From NCBI GenBank assembly GCA_000482145.1, contig AUXH01000589.1, positions 1 to 11,801 of the forward strand: a stretch of 11,801 bases of DNA, given 5' to 3'. Both the position numbers and the translations under genes were made by a program. Positions 6,836-11,801 of the stretch are shown piece by piece. The DNA is from Strigomonas culicis. Lineage: Eukaryota; Euglenozoa; Kinetoplastea; Trypanosomatida; Trypanosomatidae. The first letter of the stretch is position 1, and the number at the start of each line of letters is the position of its first letter. The notes beneath the pieces were generated by a model that worked only from the letters and a program-made list of their open reading frames with translations, had not been told where the DNA came from and searched no databases.

Positions 6836-7519
6836 ATGAGCTGCCCCAGAGAGAACTTCTTCAACACGTCGAGCGCCTTCGGCCTGCTCCTGCCCGGCCG
6901 GCCGCTCCGCACGGACGTCGTTCAGGTAGACGCGGACCGCTGGACCATCTCCATCGGCAGCGCGCCGCAGTCCTTCTCTGTCTTTCTCACCAACGCGACG
7001 GGGCCGCTCGCTGCGGTCTCCGCGATCGGTATCTATGCCGCGCGCGAGGCGGACCATCTGTTCGAGTACGTGGGGTACCTAACGCAGGACTACCCCACCA
7101 CGGTGGTGACGCTGCCGTCCAGCCTCCTCAGCGTGTGCACGCCGGTCGCGGTGGTCGTCGGCTTCTGCCTCCAGACGCGGGCGGACATCGCCAACATGGA
7201 GAGCGCGGCCTCCGGCGGCGAACGCGGCTCTGCCGGGATGTGCTTTGCGCCCAACGCCGCCTATTGCGGCGGCACCGGCACGCCCAGCGTGCAGCAGGCG
7301 CAGGCCGCGACCAAGTGCGCCATGGCGGAGAAGATCTTGGGTGAGTTCTACAACTTTGTGATGAGCTATGGCCGCAGCGTGAACCCGGGTCAGCCGCTGT
7401 GTCTCTCCGTCTCGGACACCACGGAGGATTACGTGCTCATGCCGGGTAACTTCGTGGACAAGTGGCGGGAGCGTATGCGGACGAAGATTGAAAAGGACAG
7501 CGCGTTCTGGACGTCGTAA
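6836..7519 (+). CDS. HIKESHI: Hikeshi/OPI10-family Hsp70 nuclear import carrier
   Basis: Encodes 227 residues from the ATG at 6836; animal Hikeshi is about 197. Family landmarks are the N-terminal FGLLLPGRPLRTDVVQVD (like FGCLVAGRLVQT in human), a beta-rich centre with SFSVFLTN, a segment resembling the YFSYPDSNG..WQLLGFVTNGKPSAIF part (here FEYVGYLTQDYPTTVVTLP), and the C-terminal ILGEFYNFVMSY, LMPGNFVDKWRERMR and terminal AFWTS. Hikeshi carries ATP-bound Hsp70 through nuclear pores during heat shock by contacting FG nucleoporins. A central insertion of roughly 30 residues (about 120-165) is rich in Gly, Ala, Ser and Cys and explains the extra length. The start is the first ATG after the predicted acceptor and places the conserved FG segment at residue 15. 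The frame is intact. The family call is strong; the transport role is inferred from orthologues. Confidence 0.92.
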   Translation: MSCPRENFFNTSSAFGLLLPGRPLRTDVVQVDADRWTISIGSAPQSFSVFLTNATGPLAAVSAIGIYAAREADHLFEYVGYLTQDYPTTVVTLPSSLLSVCTPVAVVVGFCLQTRADIANMESAASGGERGSAGMCFAPNAAYCGGTGTPSVQQAQAATKCAMAEKILGEFYNFVMSYGRSVNPGQPLCLSVSDTTEDYVLMPGNFVDKWRERMRTKIEKDSAFWTS

Positions 7520-8010
7520 GGACGCGAGGCGCGTGAGGTCCGTCGTTATGTTGGCATCACATATTCATTCATGCTATTCTAACTACAACCGAAAAGAAGG
7601 AAAATATGAGCCTGTTTGGGGGGGCTTGATGTCGCTGTTCTGTTCGTTTTTTCCTCTCCGCATACTTCTCTTGTATATGTTTCACCTTTATTCCCCCATT
7701 TCTCTCTCTTTCTCCTTATCACGTGTTGCCAAGGTCGAACAATAGGGCTCATAGCTTTGCATCTCGGTATACGCACACATTGTGAGTCTACCGTTTCTTC
7801 CCTCTCCAGAATACTTTATTTTTATTTATTGTTTTAGTATCCGTTTTTTTTTACTTTTTGTTTAAAAGCTTTTTTTTTAGTTTTTTCTTCATCTTTCTTT
7901 TTTTTTACCCCTCGTCAGTGGCACTTGTTCTTCACTTGTGCTTAGATAGACGCACGGGTTGAGAAATACAGAAAGACACGTCGAAGAAGCGGAAGGGATT
8001 TGTTTTTAGC

Positions 8011-8036
8011 TGTACACAACTTTATACTTGTGTACG
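8011..8036 (+). repeat. Hairpin with 8 bp perfect stem
   Basis: GTACACAA (8012-8019) is complementary to TTGTGTAC (8028-8035), separated by eight bases, with a possible further T-G wobble at 8011/8036. It lies just upstream of a longer inverted repeat, so the two could belong to one folded RNA. Confidence 0.6.
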
Positions 8037-8045
8037 ACTGAGGAC

Positions 8046-8131
8046 TGATTCCCTTTTTTGTTCTCTCTTATTTTTGTTTGTTTCTTTTTTATTTTCTTCT
8101 AGTTTGTTGCTAGCAAGTACAAAGGGAATCA
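8046..8131 (+). repeat. 11 bp perfect inverted repeat with inner palindrome
   Basis: TGATTCCCTTT (8046-8056) is exactly complementary to AAAGGGAATCA (8121-8131). The 64-base loop contains the 10-base palindrome TTGCTAGCAA (8107-8116). The right arm can also form a small competing hairpin, GAATC (8126-8130) with GATTC (8136-8140). Confidence 0.6.
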
Positions 8132-8276
8132 AGTAGATTCAAAAAAAATATCGTTATTTTTTTTCTACTCCCCTTATTGTTTGAATTGGTTTTTTTATTC
8201 ATTAGAAGAGGAATCATTGCTATCCAGCAAGGACTCGTCAACACATTTTTTCCTCGCAAGAACTAATTCTCAGTGT

Positions 8277-8320
8277 TGTTGAATTCCTTTTTCTTTCCTT
8301 CTTTCTTTCCCCCTTCGGAG
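8277..8320 (+). promoter_or_regulatory. Candidate distal trans-splice acceptor for the last gene
   Basis: A C/T-rich tract (about 8284-8315) ends in CCCTTCGGAG, with the first AG at 8319-8320. Use of this site would give a 311-base, extremely A-rich leader that contains no ATG. Nearer alternatives are AG at 8507-8508, after CTCTTTTCTTTTCA, and AG at 8616-8617, after TTACTCTCTTGTAC. Which is used cannot be decided from sequence. Confidence 0.45.
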
Positions 8321-8631
8321 CTGTATCTGACCTCATCAAAAAAAAAAAAAAAACATATACAAATATATACAAATAAGCAAACAAAAATATATATATAAAA
8401 AATAAAATAGTAATTAAAAAGAAAACAATAAAAAAATAGATAAAAAAACAGAACAATATACGTAATCCTTAGAGCAACACTTTGAATTGTTACTCTTTTC
8501 TTTTCAAGGTTTTCTTTGAAGCAAGCGATAACAAAAAAAAAATCTGAAAAAAAAAGACATATAGCAACCAAAAAAAAAAAACAACAAAAGAAAACAATAA
8601 CTTACTCTCTTGTACAGAGTAAAAAAAAAAA

Positions 8632-10354
8632 ATGGGCGCCTCTCCTTCCCATGACGCCCCAACGTTTGTGTATTCGACGGCGGTGGCCTCACCCAACAAC
8701 GCATCAAAGACGAGCGTGGAGCTCTGTCTCGTCCCGCTCCTCCGCCGTTACTTCAATTCCGAGTACGGACGAACGCTGAAGGAGTCCTTCGCGAAGATCT
8801 ATCACCAGCACCAGCACCGCCAGAGTGGCAAGCCGCTGGAGGAGCTGGCCGCCGACCCGGAGGCAGCGAACAAGCTGCTGATGAAGCTGCTCGTCGACGT
8901 CGAGGTCAGCTTCTTCTCCACCGCGAAGGTGGTACTCGAGACGTCAGAGCTCGCCCAGGAGAAGTCCGACGCGGTCGAGGCCCAGCGCGCCGCCAAGCGC
9001 GCCGCTGAGCGCGAACTGTTTGATCTCACGCAGCCGCCGCAGGACGAGGACAAGGGCAGTGCGACCTCCGCCGCGAAGGAAGACGACGCGGCCGCGCCAG
9101 AGGCCGCGGCCCCAGCCGCGGCCCCGGACCCGCTCGCGGCGGAGCCCAAGGCGGAGAAGAAGTACGACCCCAGCAAGGAGGCGCGCAAGTTCCCGCTGCT
9201 GCGTCCCATTCCGTGCGCCGTGTGCATCATCGAACCGGACCGCCGCAAGGAGAACGACGCGGCGGCCGAGAAGAACACCTTTGTCGTGAACGGCGTCACG
9301 CTCAACAGCAGCAACGCGTGGACAGGCATCCAGGGCCGCCGGCTGCACTGCGTCGGCTTCGTGTCGCTCTTCCAGCCGAGCAAGCCGCCGGCGGCAGCGA
9401 AGGAGGGGCCGGAGGAGGTGCGCGAGAAGGGGGCGGACGAGCGCAAGGGCTCCAAGCCGACCATCAAGGCCTTCCCCTTTCTCAACGAGATCCCCGAGGA
9501 GGGGATCGACCTCGAGTTTGACGTGGGTCTGCTGCACGACGACCTCGACTTCCTGATCGACCACATCATCTTCCTCGCCTCCATCACGTTCCGGTCGCAG
9601 TACATGACGAGCGTCATGGCGCACGTGCCGTACAGCGCGCGCGAGGCGGAGGACGTGTACTACCACCACTTCCGCCTCTACAACATCCACACGCGGGTGC
9701 CGAAGCTCAAGCACCGCGTGCTGAACATCCTGAACACACTCGCCCCGCTGCTCGAGCTCGTGGATGAGCTTGGCATCGGCGAGCTCGGCGAGGAGCGGCG
9801 CCGCATTGAAACCGCGACGCGGCGCCTACCGAACCGCCGCAGCCGCAGCCGCAAGCCGCGCGCGGTCGAGGCCAAGGACGCGGTGTATCGCGCGACGGCA
9901 AGTCAGTACCCTGCCTTCGCCTTCTACGGCGGCGGCGCGACCTCGGCCGAGGCGGACGGCCTCGAGGTCACGATGAACGGTGACCTCGCCGCGCGCATCA
10001 TGAAGTACGTGACGGACTCGGCCGCGTTCGAGACGGTGAAGTCGAGCATCGTGCGCTGCGACATGGGGCCGCTGCTGAAGGAGCGCCGCTACTTCACGCA
10101 GCTGCTGCAGGACGCGCGCGAGGAGAAGATGGACGTGGAGGAAGAGGAGGAACGCCTCTACCGCTCCGAGGCCATCGCACAGGCCGTGCGGCAGTGGATC
10201 AAGGACGGCGACGCCCGCGAGAAGCAGAGCAAGCGCGAGGAGAAGGAGCTGCAGGCGAAGCTGGAGCAGCAGCTGCTGCAGCAGCAGCAGCAGGCCCAGG
10301 CACAGGCACAGGCAGGCACAGGCGCAGGCTCAGGCTCAGGCGCAGGCACAGGCG

Positions 10355-10405
<51 letters not shown>

Positions 10406-10452
10406 CAGCAGGCCGCCTTACATGCTGGCGTGCCCACCCCGGTCGCGCCTAG
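8632..10452 (+). CDS. Unrecognised large protein, N-terminal part (frame broken in a repeat)
   Basis: Reads 606 codons to a stop at 10450-10452, but only about the first 561 look like genuine protein. I do not recognise the family. Visible parts: a helical N-terminal region (about 30-130) with LCLVPLLRRYF and LLMKLLVDVEVSFF; an Ala/Pro/acidic linker (about 140-180); a mixed region (187-260) with FPLLRPIPCAVCIIEP; a segment (about 285-385) with FPFLNEIPEEGIDLEFD, LDFLIDHIIFLASITF and a His/Tyr-rich stretch; an arginine-rich patch (about 388-415, RRSRSRKPR) that could bind RNA or act as a nuclear signal; and a charged coiled-coil-like region (about 496-550) leading into poly-Gln. After 10314 the frame reads Gly-Thr/Gly-Ala repeats and soon stops, while the +1 frame continues a Gln-Ala repeat into a long open frame. 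The start follows twelve A residues. I infer one gene of about 900 residues carrying a frameshift or sequence error. Confidence 0.8.
10291..10405 (+). repeat. CAGGCA hexanucleotide tract encoding Gln-Ala repeats
   Basis: About nineteen imperfect copies of CAGGCN, pure CAGGCA in the right half. In the biologically plausible frame it encodes alternating Gln and Ala. One irregularity stands out: at 10312-10320 the sequence reads GCAGGCACA where the pattern predicts a further CA before GGCACA. These two missing bases switch the reading frame, and downstream of them the original frame reads Gly-Thr. Tracts like this expand and contract easily and are error-prone in assemblies. Confidence 0.9.
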
Positions 10453-11335
10453 TAACATGGTCATGCCGCCCGGCATGGTCACCTACATCCCCGGCATGGG
10501 CTACGTGAGCGTCGCGCAGAACAGCATGGCGCCGCACGCGGGGCACCAGTACGTCATGATGCCGCAGCCGCAGCAGCAGCAGCAGCCCCAGCAGCAGCCC
10601 ATGTTCATGGCCGCGCAGCCCCACCCCGGCCAGGTCGCCTACCCGTACATGCAGGCCGCGCCGCAGCAGCAGGTGATGATGATGGCCTACCCGGGTGCGA
10701 GCCCCTACTACACCTACATGCAGCCCCAGCTGCAGCCGCAGCTCCAGCCCCAGATGCAGGTCCAGATGCAGCCCCAGGCAATACCCTACGCGATGCCCTT
10801 CTATGGCCGCCAGCCGCAGGTCGCCACGATGCCGCCCACCGCGGAGCAGCTCGCCGCACTGCAGCAGCAGGCCGCCGCCACGGCGACAGCCGCGGCAGCG
10901 GCAGCGGCCGCGCGGGGCGCCGCGACGCCGCCGCACGCCGGCGGACGGCCTGCAAGCGTCGCCGGCGAGAGCCAGGCGTCGACGGGGAGCCACGCGAACC
11001 ACCACGCGGCGGCCGCGGGGCTCATGCCCAGCATCAAGGTCGGTGGCCACCCCCTCCACGCGCCGCCGCTGCAGCAGGCGCCCGGCAGCCCGTCGCCGCC
11101 GGGGCAGTCGCACGCGCAGACGCCCCAGCAGCAGTCACAGCAGCAGGGCGGCGCGGGCGGAATCCTGTCGTACATGACCACGGACAGCCATCCATTCCAG
11201 GTGAGTACGTTCCACGACCACAGCGATTACGACGACGACGTCGATGGCGCGCTGGCGGCTGCCTCGGAGGCGCTCGCGGCCCTCCGCGGCGACGATAGTG
11301 ACACGGATGGTAGCGGACCCAGCTTTGAGTTTTAA
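10316..11335 (+). CDS. C-terminal part of the unrecognised protein, Gln/Pro/Met-rich, in the +1 frame
   Basis: Open from the repeat to a TAA at 11333-11335, about 339 codons. It has no ATG until the one at 10457, so it is unlikely to be a separate gene. It continues Gln-Ala, then QQQAALHAGVPTPVAPSN, then a low-complexity region dominated by Gln, Pro, Met, Tyr and Ala (for example MVMPPGMVTYIPGMGYV and MQPQLQPQLQPQMQVQMQ), an Ala run, a His/Gly/Ser/Pro-rich stretch, and an acidic end (DHSDYDDDVDGALAAAS and a final GDDSDTDGSGPSFEF). The composition is prion-like, as in many RNA-granule and post-transcriptional regulators; that role is only inferred. High G/C at third positions and the lack of stops over 1 kb show it is coding. 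There is no pyrimidine-AG signal inside the gene that would start a separate mRNA. Confidence 0.75.
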
Positions 11336-11363
11336 CGAAAGAACCAGCCGCACAGGATGGTAG

Positions 11364-11386
11364 ATATATATATATATATATATATA
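11364..11386. repeat. (AT)n microsatellite
   Basis: About eleven uninterrupted AT units beginning 29 bases after the last stop codon, so probably in the 3' UTR. It resembles the TA tract at the left end of the window. Confidence 0.95.
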
Positions 11387-11513
11387 CACGTATATGTAGA
11401 ATTACTATTATAAGTATTACTATCTTTTGCGTTTCAGTGGGATTCTGTTCCGTACTTACACTCCTATTCGCTTTGTTCCCGTTGGTGGGTCATTGATTTA
11501 TTTATTTCTTCTG

Positions 11514-11540
11514 TTTTTTTTTTTTTTTGTGTGTGTGTAG
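11514..11540 (+). repeat. T15-(GT)5 tract ending in AG
   Basis: Fifteen T residues are followed by five GT units and then AG (11539-11540). It could serve as a splice acceptor for the next gene or be a neutral simple repeat. A shorter copy of the same arrangement is at 2927-2949. Confidence 0.85.
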
Positions 11541-11697
11541 ATCTGTTGGTTTTGTTTTGTTTTGCTTTCCACCTTTGTTTTTGTCCTTTTCACTTATTAT
11601 TTATTGTTTAATAATAAAAAAGTGTTCTTTCTTGGTTCGTTTACCTTTTCAGCACTTTTGTGCATTTCTGTGCATGTATTTATCACTGTATGAAGCA

Positions 11698-11721
11698 TTT
11701 TTTTTTCTTCGGAGAAAAAAA
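11698..11721 (+). repeat. T-run / C(TTCG)G / A-run hairpin
   Basis: Nine T residues (11698-11706), then CTTCGG, then AG and ten A residues (11715-11724). The arms pair over about ten positions, with one T-G wobble at 11705/11714, closed by the C(UUCG)G tetraloop, which is known to be exceptionally stable in RNA. A candidate acceptor AG (11713-11714) lies inside the right arm. Confidence 0.65.
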
Positions 11722-11801
11722 AAACAAAAGGAAGAAAAAGATAGTAAAAGAAAAAAAAAAACATAATACAAAAAAAAAAGACAAAATAGATTAAAAAAAA
11801 A

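Larger units (their letters stand above)
7520..8631 (+). other. Long intergenic region with inverted repeats and an A-rich leader
   Basis: A 1.1 kb spacer, about twice the length of the others. 7520-8330 is T/C-rich on the + strand, with several pyrimidine tracts (7659-7722, 7792-7910, 8060-8100, 8277-8315). From 8338 the strand turns sharply A-rich, beginning with an A16 run and continuing to the start codon at 8632. Perfect inverted repeats cluster at 8011-8140. Reading frames on either strand here encode only homopolymer-like hydrophobic or lysine-rich peptides, so I call no gene. It may contain the Hikeshi 3' UTR, an unrecognised noncoding RNA, and the leader of the next gene. Confidence 0.65.
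11336..11801 (+). other. Right-hand intergenic region
   Basis: AT-rich spacer to the window edge. It contains an (AT)n tract (11364-11386), a T15-(GT)5 composite followed by AG (11514-11540), C/T-rich tracts with TACCTTTTCAG (AG at 11651-11652), and a T-run/CTTCGG/A-run hairpin (11698-11721) followed by very A-rich sequence. These look like splice-acceptor and leader signals for a gene beyond 11801. I see no gene within. Confidence 0.7.

Noticed and set aside
8238..8571. Minus-strand frames predicting very hydrophobic Phe/Ile/Tyr-rich peptides that look like membrane proteins
   Set aside because: They arise from A/T homopolymers; composition and repetition explain them fully, and codon use is unlike the real genes.
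8621..8634. Poly-A directly before ATG as a poxvirus-like late mRNA leader
   Set aside because: The gene and all neighbours are eukaryotic and kinetoplastid-like; A runs are common in this spacer DNA and need no viral source.
10291..10405. Possible CRISPR or telomere-like array
   Set aside because: The unit is six bases with no spacers, and it sits inside a coding frame as a Gln-Ala repeat.

Overview
The window looks like nuclear chromosomal DNA of a trypanosomatid (kinetoplastid) protist. All five genes lie on the + strand, none has an intron, and their products are eukaryotic. The coding blocks are very GC-rich, with strong G/C at third positions. The spacers are AT-rich and full of poly-T, poly-A, (TA)n and (GT)n tracts. 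Almost every start codon is preceded by a long pyrimidine tract and then an AG, as expected for spliced-leader trans-splicing of a polycistronic transcript. I cannot assign a genus.

Layout. 1-727 is spacer with splice signals. 728-2713 encodes a short RRP5/PDCD11-type ribosome-biogenesis protein: degenerate S1-like region plus the C-terminal HAT/TPR superhelix. 2714-3235 is spacer. 3236-4984 encodes the HEAT-repeat scaffold (A/PR65) subunit of protein phosphatase 2A. 4985-5509 is spacer. 5510-6238 encodes a probable mitochondrial protein of unrecognised family. 6239-6835 is spacer. 6836-7519 encodes a Hikeshi/OPI10-family Hsp70 nuclear-import factor. 7520-8631 is a 1.1 kb spacer with several inverted repeats and a very A-rich end. 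8632-11335 holds one large unrecognised gene, read in two overlapping frames. Its N-terminal part stops at 10452, while the Gln/Pro/Met-rich C-terminal part continues in the +1 frame to 11335. The break falls in a CAGGCA hexanucleotide tract, where two bases appear to be missing at about 10314/10315. 11336-11801 is spacer leading towards a gene outside the window.

The genes do not form a functional operon. They share a transcription unit, as is usual in kinetoplastids, but act in ribosome assembly, phosphatase signalling, probably the mitochondrion, nuclear import and an unknown process. When the start is taken as the first ATG after the predicted splice acceptor, all five 5' leaders lack upstream ATGs. 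This moves the starts of the third and fourth genes inward relative to the longest possible reading frame.

The items most worth checking are the frame break in the CAGGCA tract, the unusually short RRP5, the unrecognised roughly 900-residue protein, a cluster of inverted repeats at 7993-8140, a T-run/TTCG/A-run hairpin near the right end, and A-rich leader motifs shared between genes. I saw no mobile element, CRISPR array, tRNA or rRNA.
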